Source: Bog-532 sp963824545 (lineage in GTDB: Bacteria; Actinomycetota; Actinomycetes; Streptosporangiales; Streptosporangiaceae). Taken from it: a stretch of 64,000 nucleotides of DNA. The stretch is from assembly GCA_963824545.1 (NCBI GenBank), contig CAWGPP010000002.1:310001-374000 (forward strand), in the 5' to 3' direction. The position numbers were made by a program, and so were the translations under genes. The notes under the pieces were generated by a model, which saw only the letters and a list, made by a program, of their open reading frames with translations, had not been told where the DNA came from and searched no databases. This document shows, one piece after another, positions 48,021-57,487 of this stretch. Every line of letters begins with the position of its first letter. The stretch's first letter is position 1.

Positions 48021-50390
48021 ATGCTCAAGCGGAAAATTGAGCTGCCGCCCGTGCACCTCTACCCTGCGGACGAGTGGCGCATCGTGGAGGCCCGGTACGA
48101 CGACGAGTTTGTCGGCCTGACCGAGACCGTTTTTTCGCTCGGCAACGGTTTCGTCGGCGTCCGCGGCAGCGTCGAGGAGGGGCGCCCCGCCCTGATCCCG
48201 GGGACGTTTGTCAACGGTTTCCACGAGACGTGGCCGATCGTGCACGCCGAAGGGGCGCCGGCGCTGGCGCGCACCGGCCAGACGATCGTGAACGTGCCCG
48301 ACACGACGATCCTCAAGCTCTACGTGGACGACGAGCCGTTCTACCTGCCGACCGCGCGCATCGATGAGTACGGGCGGATCCTGGATATGCGGGCCGGGAC
48401 GCTGACGCGTGAGCTGGTGTGGGCCACTAATGGCGGGAAGCATGTCCGGATCCGCTCGCGCCGGATCGTCTCGCTCGAGCACCGCCACCTGATCGCGATG
48501 ACCTACGAGGTAACGCTGCTCGACCGCTCTGCGCCCGTGGTGATCTCCTCGCTCGTGCTCAACCGGCAGGACGCGCACCTGTCCGGCGACCTGCCCGAGC
48601 ACCGGCCGGGTGATCCCCGCCTGGCGACCGCCCTGCCGCACCGGGTACTCAATGTGCGGGCTGCCGAGCAGGCTGGCCGGCGCATCGTTTTTGGCTACCG
48701 GACGAGCAACAGCGGGATGACGCTGGGCGTCGGCGTCGACCATGTGATCGATGCGGCATGTTCCTATCAGGCGGTGGGGTCCCTCGATGACGAGACGGGC
48801 GAGCTGCTCCTGACGGCCGATGCGCAGCCCGGCGTCCCGGTCCGGATCACCAAGTACGCGACCTACCAGACCTCGCGCAGCATCCCCGTCCCCGAGCTGG
48901 TCAGCCGGTGCCACCGGACGCTGGACCGCGCGGTCCGGGACGGGTTCGACATACTGCTCACCAGCCAGCGCGCGAACCTCGCCCGGTTCTGGGATCGCGC
49001 CGACGTCCAGGTGCAGGCCCGGCTCAATCCGGTGCGGCAGCAGCAGGCGGTCCGGTGGAATCTCTACCAGGTCGCGCAGGCGACGTGGCGCGCCGAAGGG
49101 GCCGGAGTCCCGGCGAAGGGGCTGACCGGGCAGGCCTACGAGGGCCACTACTTCTGGGACACCGAGATCTACGTCCTGCCGTTTCTCTCCTACACCCAGC
49201 CGAGGATCGCCCGGAACCTGCTGCGGTTCCGGCACAGCATGCTGGGCCGCGCGCGCGAGCGGGCCGCCGAGATGAGCCAGCGAGGGGCGCTCTTCCCGTG
49301 GCGGACGGTCAACGGCGAGGAGGCCTCGTCCAACTTCCAGCAGGGCACCGCCCAATATCACATCAACGCCGATATCGCGCACGCGATCATGCGTCACTCC
49401 AACGTCCAGGGCAACCTGCGCCTGCTCTGCGAGGTCGGCGGCGAGATCCTCGTCGAGACCGCCCGGTTGTGGGCGGATCTCGGTTTCTATGGCGCCGACG
49501 AAAAGTTTCACATCCATGGCGTGACCGGGCCCGACGAGTACACCACGGTGGTCAACGACAACGCCTACACCAACCTCATGGCGCGGCAGAATCTCATTTA
49601 CGCCGCCGCGACCGTCCGCCGCCTGCGCGCGGAGCGGCCGGAGGACTACACCGCGCTTGCGCACGCAGTCAGGCTTCAGGCCAGAGAGGTCGACTCCTGG
49701 GAGCGCGCCGCGGCCGCGATGCACGTGCCGTTCGATGAGAAGCGCCGCATACATCCCCAGGATGAGACGTTCCTTGACCGGGAGGCGTGGGACCTCGACG
49801 CCACGCCGCGAGAGAAGTTCCCGCTGCTGCTGCACTATCATCCGCTGGTGATCTACCGGCACCAGGTGCTGAAGCAGGCCGACATCGTGCTCGCGATGTT
49901 CCTGCTCGGCAACGAGTTCTCCGAGGAGCAGAAGCGCCGCAACTTCGACTACTACGACCCGCTCACCACCGGCGATTCGTCCCTGTCGGCGTGCGTGCAG
50001 AGCATCATCGCCGCCGAGATCGGCAAGGAGCGGCAGGCCCTGGAGTACTTCCAGTACGCGCTGCTGATGGACCTGGGCAACGTGGCCGGCAACGTCTCAG
50101 ACGGAGTCCACGTCGCCTCTGCCGCCGGCGTATGGTCATCGCTCGTCTTCGGGTTCGGCGGCGTCCGCGACTTTGACGGCCAGCTGTCCTTCGCGCCCAG
50201 GCTGCCGTACGCCTGGCACGAGCTTGCTTTCTCGATTCGATTCGGCGGGCAGCAGATCCGGGTCAAGCTCACCCACGACGAGGAACGCTATCTCGTCGAA
50301 GACGGCGCTCCGCTCAACGTGCTCATCAGGGACGAGCCGCAACTGCTCACCCCGGATACCCCCCTGATCATCAAACTCACGCCGCCATGA
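48021..50390 (+). CDS. glycoside hydrolase family 65 protein (disaccharide phosphorylase/hydrolase)
   Basis: I choose ATG 48021 (789 residues), since LPPVHLYPADEWRIVEARYD begins the family match; the frame opens 160 bases earlier. The N-terminal beta-sandwich is followed by the (alpha/alpha)6 barrel. The barrel contains AYEGHYFWDTEIYVLPF and VTGPDEYTTVVNDNAYTN, where Glu506 is the general acid. A C-terminal jelly roll follows. GH65 enzymes phosphorolyse maltose, trehalose, kojibiose or related disaccharides; a few are hydrolases. Specificity cannot be set from sequence here. The usual neighbour, beta-phosphoglucomutase, is absent on both sides. Together with the CBM48 protein this suggests alpha-glucan or trehalose metabolism. 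Confidence 0.88.
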   Translation: MLKRKIELPPVHLYPADEWRIVEARYDDEFVGLTETVFSLGNGFVGVRGSVEEGRPALIPGTFVNGFHETWPIVHAEGAPALARTGQTIVNVPDTTILKLYVDDEPFYLPTARIDEYGRILDMRAGTLTRELVWATNGGKHVRIRSRRIVSLEHRHLIAMTYEVTLLDRSAPVVISSLVLNRQDAHLSGDLPEHRPGDPRLATALPHRVLNVRAAEQAGRRIVFGYRTSNSGMTLGVGVDHVIDAACSYQAVGSLDDETGELLLTADAQPGVPVRITKYATYQTSRSIPVPELVSRCHRTLDRAVRDGFDILLTSQRANLARFWDRADVQVQARLNPVRQQQAVRWNLYQVAQATWRAEGAGVPAKGLTGQAYEGHYFWDTEIYVLPFLSYTQPRIARNLLRFRHSMLGRARERAAEMSQRGALFPWRTVNGEEASSNFQQGTAQYHINADIAHAIMRHSNVQGNLRLLCEVGGEILVETARLWADLGFYGADEKFHIHGVTGPDEYTTVVNDNAYTNLMARQNLIYAAATVRRLRAERPEDYTALAHAVRLQAREVDSWERAAAAMHVPFDEKRRIHPQDETFLDREAWDLDATPREKFPLLLHYHPLVIYRHQVLKQADIVLAMFLLGNEFSEEQKRRNFDYYDPLTTGDSSLSACVQSIIAAEIGKERQALEYFQYALLMDLGNVAGNVSDGVHVASAAGVWSSLVFGFGGVRDFDGQLSFAPRLPYAWHELAFSIRFGGQQIRVKLTHDEERYLVEDGAPLNVLIRDEPQLLTPDTPLIIKLTPP

Positions 50391-50641
50391 CATGGACGTA
50401 TCCGCAGGTCTGTGGGAGTGGCGACATGGACCCGCTCGCCGCGGCTCGCGCTCAGGCCGGTGGGTTCATCCGGGAGCCGGGACCCAGCCATTGGCCATGG
50501 ACTCAGTTACCCGCCAGGCATGTGGCGAGAGTTCGGGGGTTACGGTGGCCGGTCTTGCCGGTGCGCTGACCGTGTGCCGCCTAAATATTCGATTTGGGGG
50601 CTGACCTGCCACTGTTGCCAGCAGGCTTGGCGCGGTGATGG

Positions 50642-50946
50642 TTGGCTGGCCAGGTGCTGCTCAAGATCGTCTACTTGCTAGTTCGTCAGGTACTCAGCCT
50701 GGCTGTCCTGGTGTTCCGCGGGGACCGGGCAAGGGACACTGAGCTGCTGGTGCTCCGGCATGAGAACGCGGTGCTGCGCCGTCACGTCGGCCGGGTGCGG
50801 TACGAGCCGGGCAACCGGGCCTGGCTCGCCGCGCTGGCTGGGCTCATCCCCCGCAAGCGCTGGATCGGCATCTTCCCCGTGACGCCAGCGACGCTGCTGG
50901 CCTGGCACCGCAAACTGGCCGCGAGCAAGTACCACACGAGCGCGCG
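50642..50946 (+). mobile_element. N-terminal fragment of an IS3/IS481-type transposase
   Basis: About 98 residues (LLKIVYLLVRQVLSLAVLVF, LLVLRHENAVLRRHVGRVRY, GLIPRKRWIGIFPVTPATLL) are homologous to the fragment at 45419-46100 but not identical. The match stops after LAASKYHTSAR (about 50946). The catalytic core is missing. The 250 bp between the GH65 stop and this fragment show no gene. Confidence 0.75.
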
Positions 50947-52187
50947 CGTTGAGGTTGCATCCGGTCGATGCACTCCACCTCGAACGCCACATGCTCGGAT
51001 CGGACGTCAGCGACAGTGCGCGGTAGCGTCATGACAAGCTCCGGTCGGACGACTCGGCCCCAAGCGGCCATCCACCGCCACAGGCGGTCCATAACGGGGC
51101 ACATCGTGCCACCGTCCGTCGCCGGCCGGAGCCCTTATCCGCCAACCCCAGCCGCCAGACATGGCTCGTCGGGCTGGGGCGAAGCCCCGTTAGCCCTGAG
51201 CCGAGAGCCATGCAGATCGGTTCACGTTCACGTCGAGGTAGCAGTCCGTGGCCTCGCGGCCGTCGTCAGCGGGCGACCGCAGGCCTGTCCGCCGACCGCT
51301 GTGGCCGCCAGGCGGAGCCCCGGTCGCCGGGAACAAAGGGGCGAGCACGGGCCGGCTCCTCGAGCCCCTGATGACCGCTGGCAGGCCGGCGGCGAGGTGC
51401 CCGGCGAGCTGACCCGCATCCGGGACGCGCCCGTCCCGGCGAACGCGCGGTGCACGGTCGGCGGCGGTGGAGCAGATCATCGAGGTGAACGAGGCGATCT
51501 GCGAGGCCCGCCCGGCGGCGGGCAGCGCTGCCGGCGACTTCCCCTCCGGGACGGGAGGGGAAAAGGGGGGCTCTGGGAGGCGCTCGCGGCGGAGAAGGCC
51601 GCCGAGATAAGCGCCCTGGCGGCCGAGGCCGCCCGGGCGCTGGGCTGCGAGGCCGGCCAGTGGCGATAGCGAGCTGAAGACCGCTGGGTTACAGGCGGTA
51701 ATCCAGTTGAGGTGGGGTCCTGAGACTCAGCGCTGGCCGATGTGACCTGGGCAACGTCGGCAGGTCTCCGCACGCCGCAGGCTGATCCCAGCGGCTCAGC
51801 GTGATGAACCGCAGAAGCACCGCAAGGAATCCTCAGGTCATGATCGCCGCACCGCCAGCGTTGTCCGGATTCGCTTCAAGATCTTGGCTGGCATCCATTC
51901 AGGCAGACTCATTGAAGTCAGGGCGTTTGTCCAGGTCAGCGATGCGCAAGGTGCAAGGTGCAAGGTGCAAGGTGCAAGCTCAGCCAACTTCCCGGGAATC
52001 GAGGCTAACGCCACTGGCCGTTCCGTTGTTGCTCAAGCCCCGGCCGCACGTTGGCACCACCGCGCTGATTACATGGCGCACAGCCGTCGACGCCGACGAG
52101 ATTGCCGAGGACGAGCTCTCAGACGCGAGCCGCTGACCTGCGGGACTTGACAATGGTTGATTCCACATAAGGGCGGCGTAGATCGTG
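50947..52187. other. 1.2-kb gene-poor scar region
   Basis: No complete gene is recognised. A plus-strand stretch at about 51455-51525 reads AAVEQIIEVNEAICEARP and may be a remnant. CCCCTCCGGGACGGGAGGGG (51541-51560) is a strong hairpin followed by AAAAGGGGGG. A heptamer repeat lies at 51946-51978. The region joins two mobile-element fragments and is probably a deletion scar. Confidence 0.45.
51946..51978 (+). repeat. GCAAGGT heptamer, 4.7 tandem copies
   Basis: Four perfect GCAAGGT units plus GCAAG occupy 33 bp in non-coding DNA. It is a simple-sequence tract liable to change copy number. No associated gene is seen. Confidence 0.85.
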
Positions 52188-52584
52188 CGCGCAGCGGGCC
52201 GTACTCTTTCATCGCGCTGGTCAGGGTGTTCTGCTGCTTCTTGCCGGTGGCTGCTTCCAGCGTCTCCGGCCGGAAGTACCACTCAGCGGTCCACGCGAGG
52301 GCCTCATCAAAGATCTCGGCTGAGGCGGCCATCTCACCAAGACCCATGTTGGTGGCCTCGGCGATGATCACATACAGCAGGTGGCGTTTCAGCTCGGCCG
52401 TGCGGGTGACCTGCCCGCCGGCATGCACCAGGTGATCGGTGAATCCGGTGCGGGCATCGACCTCCACCAGCAATGAGGCGAGCGGAACCACGGGCAGCAT
52501 CCCGGCGAGCTCGTCGCGCAGCGCCCGCCCGGACAGGGCCTGGTCGAACAGCAAGACCACCCTGCCCGATGCTCGGACAACCAC
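52188..52584 (-). pseudogene. Tn3-family transposase fragment (C-terminal region)
   Basis: Residues LPVVPLASLLVEVDARTGF, LLYVIIAEATNMGLGEMA and EALAWTAEWYFRPETLEAA match the DDE/C-terminal part of Tn3-family TnpA, which is about 1000 residues when whole. Start, end and the remaining domain are lost. No 38-bp Tn3 inverted repeat was found nearby. Confidence 0.72.
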
Positions 52585-52726
52585 GAGTGCGAGACGGCCG
52601 TGCGGGGTTATCGGCGGTGCCGGTAAGGCTCGTGCCAGGAAGTGCCAAGTAGCTGACGAGTGGTGCTGCGCAAGATGAGCTGCTGCAGCGCGTGCTGGAG
52701 GGCCTGGGCTGGGGCCGATGTGCGGG

Positions 52727-53083
52727 TCAGTCCTCCCAGATGTCGCTGGTGAGCGTGATTGCCGCGGACCCGTGCCGGGTGCGTTCCCGCTGAGCCGTGC
52801 CGGTGATCGTGGTCATCCTGCTGGACGGGTGATATTCCTCGCCCAGCGTGATTTCGAGCGCCGCGGCCCACGCGGTGAGCGCGGCCCGGCGGGCACTGCC
52901 CGGCTGGGCGTAGGACCGTCCGGTGACCTGGGCGCCGTTGTGGCTGATCGTCCACTCCAGCACCGGCAGGCCCTCGCGGTCCCCGCGCTGGAGCAGGCCG
53001 GTGAGCACGCGGGCGGCCCGCAGCTGCCCGCTCATCTGCGCGCGGAACCCTGATGTGGCGCTGTCGCCGCCGGTATGCGTCAT
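52727..53083 (-). CDS. hypothetical protein of mobile-element type
   Basis: ATG 53083 opens a 118-residue protein: MSGQLRAARVLTGLLQRGD, VLEWTISHNGAQVTGRSYAQ, RRAALTAWAAALEITLGEEY and a closing ITLTSDIWED. The alternating hydrophobic pattern suggests a small alpha/beta fold. I recall similar small proteins in actinomycete integrative elements, without function. The gene follows another such gene on the same strand. Confidence 0.6.
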   Translation of the reverse strand: MTHTGGDSATSGFRAQMSGQLRAARVLTGLLQRGDREGLPVLEWTISHNGAQVTGRSYAQPGSARRAALTAWAAALEITLGEEYHPSSRMTTITGTAQRERTRHGSAAITLTSDIWED

Positions 53084-53090
53084 GGCGTGC

Positions 53091-53399
53091 TAAGCCCTGG
53101 CCCTGGCGCAGCTGCGCGATGACTGCGCTGGTCACTGCCGTGCTGGCCGTCGCGGCGCGGATCATCGCGCGGATCGCCTTCGCCGCCGGCAGCCGCGAGA
53201 AGCCCGCGCCGGCCGCGACCGCGGCACCGGCCCACCCGGCGTTCAGCTCCGCAGCGGTGGCCGGGTCCAGGCCGGCGGTCACCCGCACCGGCGTGGCCCG
53301 GATCGCCGTCCGGCCCGGCCCGGCTCGCGGGCCGGGTCCCGGCCGCTGCGCCGCGGCACCCGCCACCGGCTTGCCGGCCGGGCTCTCGCGCGCCGCCAT
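53091..53399 (-). CDS. hypothetical protein resembling accessory genes of actinomycete integrative elements (3' end uncertain)
   Basis: From ATG 53399 a Pro/Gly-rich start is followed by TPVRVTAGLDPATAAELNAG and LPAAKAIRAMIRAATASTAV, then VIAQLRQ. This resembles small helical proteins that sit near ParA/transfer genes in pSAM2-like elements. Homology seems to end near 53091, but the frame has no stop until 52608, running through the next gene out of frame. A stop is present in an adjacent frame at 53090-53092, so a one-base frameshift near the 3' end is likely. Confidence 0.5.
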
Positions 53400-53823
53400 C
53401 GCACTGCCTCCGGGCCCGGCAACGTCCAACGGTCCTGCCTTTCTGCGCCGTCACCGCCAGCCCGCGGATCCGGGCACGCCAGCGCGCGGCCTGAGGATCC
53501 CGCCTCACCGGTCGCACGCCAGATCATGCCGTTTGCAGGGGCAAGTCTCATGCAAGTTGCACAGCAAGACATCCGTCAGCTGACGGATATATGAACCCGG
53601 GCCACGCTCGGTATCCGAACCCGGGCCGAGCCCGGGCTCGGCTCTACCGTGCCCGGCGCCCGCGCCCTCAGCGGGCGCGCCGTTGAGCGTGCTAGCTGGG
53701 CGGGCCACGGGCGCGGAGGCGCCTCCCTTCCCGCCAGCGCGTGCGCACGGGCACCTGCCGCCGCGTGGCGGGCGGCCGGGACCATACGCGAGCCCGCAGG
53801 GGGCAGGGGCGGTCCCCAAAAAG

Positions 53824-53849
53824 GGAGAGCCCCGCCGGCGGGGCTCTCC
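53824..53849. terminator. perfect 13-bp-arm GC-rich hairpin
   Basis: GGAGAGCCCCGCC is followed directly by its reverse complement, and five A residues precede it (a T tract on the minus strand). It could end minus-strand transcription. It lies about 40 bp before a possible small membrane-protein gene. Confidence 0.6.
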
Positions 53850-53891
53850 GCTCGGTTCCGGCCTGACGGCTGTTACGCACGTAAGCCTACG

Positions 53892-54140
53892 GTGCCGGCC
53901 GTGTTGCCGGCTGTGGTGGCCTCCGGAGGGCTGGCCTTCGCCGTGCTGGCCGGGCTGGATAGCTCACCGGCGTGGCAGGTGGCGCGGGTCGTGGTGGTCA
54001 ACGCGGCGATAGCCCTGGCCGTCTGGTTAACCCGCCGCGCGGGACGCCCCGGCCGGGGCAACGGCTTTGCTGCCCGCAGCCAGCCGGCCCGGTGGGCCGG
54101 CCCCCAGCACGCCGCCCACCCGGCTGCGAGGCGGCCATGA
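53892..54140 (+). CDS. possible small membrane protein
   Basis: GTG 53892 starts an 82-residue frame with two hydrophobic segments (VLPAVVASGGLAFAVLAGL and ARVVVVNAAIALAVWL) and a basic tail (TRRAGRPGRGNG). The topology is that of small two-helix proteins of phage or integrative elements. The upstream part of the frame looks non-coding. No ribosome site is strong and no family is recognised. Confidence 0.4.
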   Translation: MPAVLPAVVASGGLAFAVLAGLDSSPAWQVARVVVVNAAIALAVWLTRRAGRPGRGNGFAARSQPARWAGPQHAAHPAARRP

Positions 54141-54503
54141 TCCGGCTACCGCTCATCTACCGCCGACGTTCAGCCACCGCCTGCCCAACGCGGAGCTACG
54201 GTCCCGCGTACCGTCTGGCTGCGCCGTGAGAATTGCCGCAGCAGACTCGCTCCTGACGTCGTCTCCCAGCGGCCCGCTAGCACATGCCTTCAGTACCTCC
54301 GCTGGCGATCTTGGCGCAGCGCGTCGGCATGACCCCGAACGGGCCGCCCGCACCAGTTCTGGCAAACCCCAGCCAAGAGGCAGATCGGCGCTCCATCTCC
54401 ACCACTGGCCCGCAGGCGCGCACAACATCCCGTTATGTGCGGCTCCATCCGCAAAGAGCTCACGTTCGAAAGTCGACCATAGGCGGATCCGGCGTGTTCG
54501 CCA
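54141..54503. other. non-coding stretch left of IS256
   Basis: No gene is supported here; both strands hold only short frames with mixed composition. It ends at the 8-bp target duplication CATCGCCC (54504-54511) of the IS256 element. Confidence 0.45.
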
Positions 54504-54528
54504 CATCGCCCGGGTCTGTCAATCTAAA

Positions 54529-56173
54529 GGCTCTGTCTCACTTTCGGTGGTAACGGCGTGTCAGGCGATGTCACGGTAGGTTTTCGTGGCATAGTCGGTT
54601 GTGTGTGACATAAGTGCTCTTGTGAGAATTGTGTTCTCGGGGTTGTCCTCCCTGGTCATCCAGGATGTGACGGACCGGGATGAGGTGATCGTGGTCCGGG
54701 CGCGGACGGCGGGCGGGCCGGTGCCGTGCCCGCGGTGCGGTGGCCTGGCCGGCCATGTGCACGGATACTGCGAGCGGACGGTGGCGGACGTGCCAGCGGA
54801 CGGGCGGCCGGTCGTGCTGCATGTCCGGGTGCGGCGGATGCGGTGCCCGGCCCTGGATTGCCCGGTGCAGACGTTCCGGGAGCAGGTCCCGGGCCTGCTG
54901 GACCGCTACCAGCGGCGGACCACGCGGCTGACTCTCCAGGTCAGTGCCGTCGCCTTGCAGTTAGCGGGCCGCGGCGGGGCGGCGCTGCTGACGGCGCTGG
55001 GTGTGCCGCTGTCGCGGCACACTTCGCTGCGTACTCTGCTGGCGATTCCGCTGCCCGGGATGAGCGTTCCCCGGGTGCTGGGAGTGGATGACTTCGCGCT
55101 GCGCCGTGGCCAGGTCTACGCGAGCATCCTGATCGACGCCGAGACCGGGGACCGGGTCGATGTCCTGCCGGGCCGGACCGCCGATGTCGTGGAGGCGTGG
55201 CTGCGCGATCACCCAGGTGTCCAGATCATCTGCCGCGACGGATCCGGCGCATACGCCGAGGCGGCGCGCCGCGCGGTACCCGGCGCTGTCCAGGCCGGGG
55301 ACCGGTGGCACCTGTGGCACGGCCTGGCCGAGGCCGCCCAGAGGGAGGTTGCGGCGCACGCCTCGTGCTGGGCCGCGGCCGGCCCGCCGGTCAAGGAAGG
55401 CAAGCGGGCCGGGACGACCGCAGAGCGGTGGCGGGAAGTCCACGATCTGCTGGGCAAGGGCACCGGCCTGCTGGAATGCTCGCGGCGGCTCGGCCTGTCA
55501 CTGAACACCGTCAAGCGGTATGCCCGCGCCACCGAGCCTGAGCGGCTCATCCGCGCGCCGCAGTACCGGCCCACGCTGGTCGATCCCTACCGCGATCACC
55601 TGCGCAAGCGCCGCACCGAAGACCCCGCGGTCCCGGTCCAGCAGCTGCTGCGGGAGATCAGGGAACTCGGCTATCAGGGCAGCTCCAACCTGCTCGTCCG
55701 CTACATCACCCAGGGCCGCGTCGAATCTGACCGGCCGCACCTGTCATCCAGGCGCGTCGCCCGGCTCCTGCTCACCCGGCCAGCCGCGCTCAGCGACGCC
55801 CAGCAGGCGCTGCTCGGCACGCTGACCGCCGCCTGCCCCGAGATGACCAGCCTCGCCGGCCTGATCCGGTCCTTCGCCGCCCTGCTCAAGCCAGATCCCG
55901 GCAACGACGACAAGCTCCAGGAATGGATCCGTGCCGCGCGCGCCGCGGACCTGCCAAGCGTCCACGCCTTCACCCGGGGCCTGGACCCCGGCATGGCGGC
56001 CGTCACCGCCGCCGTCACCCTGCCGTTCCACAACGGCCGGACCGAAGGCGTGAACACGAAAACGAAGATGATCAAGCGGCAGATGTACGGCCGCGCGGGC
56101 TTCACCCTCCTGCGCCACCGCATCTTGCTCAGCTGACACCACTCACCGTTACCACCGAAAGTGAGACAGAGCC
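54529..56173 (+). mobile_element. ISL3-family element, copy 2, intact (1,645 bp)
   Basis: The ends are inverted repeats starting GGCTCTGTCTCACTTTCGG with TGGTAACGG inside. AATCTAAA at 54521-54528 is repeated at 56174-56181, giving the 8-bp target duplication of ISL3 elements. The insertion split the left inverted repeat of an IS256 element, which may impair that element's transposition. Near-identity with copy 1 suggests recent activity. Confidence 0.95.
54601..56136 (+). CDS. ISL3-family transposase (intact)
   Basis: GTG 54601 opens a 511-residue protein. An N-terminal zinc ribbon (CPRCGGLAGHVHGYC, then MRCPALDCPVQTF) is followed by an HTH. The DDE domain starts VDDFALRRGQVYASILID (first Asp), continues IICRDGSGAYAEAAR (second Asp) and DRWHLWHGLAEA, and ends PFHNGRTEGVNTKTKMIKR (Glu). 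Length and order are normal for ISL3. This is the only complete copy in the window and probably the source of transposase for both. Confidence 0.95.
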   Translation: MCDISALVRIVFSGLSSLVIQDVTDRDEVIVVRARTAGGPVPCPRCGGLAGHVHGYCERTVADVPADGRPVVLHVRVRRMRCPALDCPVQTFREQVPGLLDRYQRRTTRLTLQVSAVALQLAGRGGAALLTALGVPLSRHTSLRTLLAIPLPGMSVPRVLGVDDFALRRGQVYASILIDAETGDRVDVLPGRTADVVEAWLRDHPGVQIICRDGSGAYAEAARRAVPGAVQAGDRWHLWHGLAEAAQREVAAHASCWAAAGPPVKEGKRAGTTAERWREVHDLLGKGTGLLECSRRLGLSLNTVKRYARATEPERLIRAPQYRPTLVDPYRDHLRKRRTEDPAVPVQQLLREIRELGYQGSSNLLVRYITQGRVESDRPHLSSRRVARLLLTRPAALSDAQQALLGTLTAACPEMTSLAGLIRSFAALLKPDPGNDDKLQEWIRAARAADLPSVHAFTRGLDPGMAAVTAAVTLPFHNGRTEGVNTKTKMIKRQMYGRAGFTLLRHRILLS

Positions 56174-56203
56174 AATCTAAAGGTGTAACTTCTTCCTCTG
56201 TTG

Positions 56204-57487
56204 TTACTTCCGTCCCGCGCTCAGGCGGCCGTCGAAGGTGATGTCGAAGGCGTTCAGCGCTGCCTTCCACCGGTTGGTCCACCTCTTGCGGCCCTTCCCG
56301 GTCGGATCCAGGCTCCTGATCGCCAGGTACAGGCACTTCAGGGCGGCCTGCTCGGTCGGGAAGTGGCCGCGGGCGTTCACCGCCCGCCGCAGCCGGGCAT
56401 TAATGGATTCGATCGCGTTCGTCGTGCAGATGACGGTCCTTATTTCCCGGTCGAACTGCAGGAATGGCACGAATTCTGCCCACGCGTTCTCCCATAGCCG
56501 TATAATAGCGGGGTAGCGTTTCTCCCACTTGCCGGAAAATTCGGCGAACCGGTCGAGTGCTTCCGTCTCGGACGCGGCAGTGTAGACGGGCTTGAGGTCT
56601 TTGGCGATCTGCGCCCAGTCCCTTTTCGAGGCATACTTGAATGAGTTCCGCAGCAAATGCACGATACATGTTTGCACGATGGTCTTCTCCCACACGGCAT
56701 TCACCGCGTCCGGGAGGCCCTTGAGCCCGTCGCAGACCACCATCAGCACGTCCCGGGTGCCGCGGTTCTTGATTTCCGAGCAGACCCGCATCCAGTACTT
56801 GGCTCCCTCGCCGTCGCCGTGCTCCCCGGCCCACAGGCCCAGCACGTCACGCTCGCCGTCCACGGTGACGCCCAGCGCGAGGTAGATGGGCCGGTTCGCG
56901 ACCTGGCCCTCGCGGATCTTCACGTTAATGGCGTCGATGAAGACCACCGCGTACACAGAATCCAATGGCCGGCTCTGCCAGTCCGCCATTCCTTCCATCA
57001 CCCGGTCGGTAATCGTGCTGATCGTCTGCTTCGACACCTCGGCGCCGTAGACCTCGGCCAGGTGCGCGGCGATTTCCCCGTGGGTCAGCCCTTTCGCCGA
57101 CAGGGAAATGACCATCTCATCGACCCCGGTCAGCCGCCGCTGCCGCTTGGCAACAATTTTCGGGTCGAAGCTAGAATCCCGGTCGCGTGGCATGGAAATC
57201 TCCACCGGCCCGGTATCGGTGATTACCGTCTTGGCCCGGTGGCCGTTGCGGGAATTGCCGCCGTCACGGCCAGCCGGGTCATGCCTGGAATAGCCGAGAT
57301 GGTCATCGAGCTCGCCCTCGAGCGCGCCCTCGATCACCATCTTGGTCAGCTTGCCCAGCAGGCCGCCTTCGCCGGTCAGCTTCAGCCCGCCGGTGCGGGC
57401 CCGCTCGGTCAGCTCGCGCAGCAGCTGCTCATCAGCCGCCGGCAGCTCCGGTGCCGCCTGGCCCCGGTCCTCCGTCACGTCAGTCAC
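56204..57487 (-). CDS. IS256-family (mutator-type) transposase
   Basis: The 427-residue protein has the family motifs: LLGKLTKMVIEGALEGELDD, HLGYSRHDPAGRDGGNSRNG, YAVVFIDAINVKIREG (first Asp), VLMVVCDGLKGLPDAVNAVW (second Asp), QTCIVHLLRNSFKYA, and Glu in TTNAIESINARLRR. No frameshift is seen. The promoter normally supplied near the right inverted repeat is intact; only the left repeat, downstream of the gene, is split by ISL3. Confidence 0.95.
   Translation of the reverse strand: MTDVTEDRGQAAPELPAADEQLLRELTERARTGGLKLTGEGGLLGKLTKMVIEGALEGELDDHLGYSRHDPAGRDGGNSRNGHRAKTVITDTGPVEISMPRDRDSSFDPKIVAKRQRRLTGVDEMVISLSAKGLTHGEIAAHLAEVYGAEVSKQTISTITDRVMEGMADWQSRPLDSVYAVVFIDAINVKIREGQVANRPIYLALGVTVDGERDVLGLWAGEHGDGEGAKYWMRVCSEIKNRGTRDVLMVVCDGLKGLPDAVNAVWEKTIVQTCIVHLLRNSFKYASKRDWAQIAKDLKPVYTAASETEALDRFAEFSGKWEKRYPAIIRLWENAWAEFVPFLQFDREIRTVICTTNAIESINARLRRAVNARGHFPTEQAALKCLYLAIRSLDPTGKGRKRWTNRWKAALNAFDITFDGRLSAGRK

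Noticed and set aside
51946..51978. Heptamer tract considered as an iteron origin
   Set aside because: Units are contiguous and short, with no replication gene or AT-rich region nearby; simple-sequence expansion is the better reading.
56182..56203. AAAGGTGTAAC/GTTACACCTTT taken alone as the IS256 ends
   Set aside because: These are internal to longer repeats; the true ends lie further out, as shown by the matching CATCGCCC duplications.
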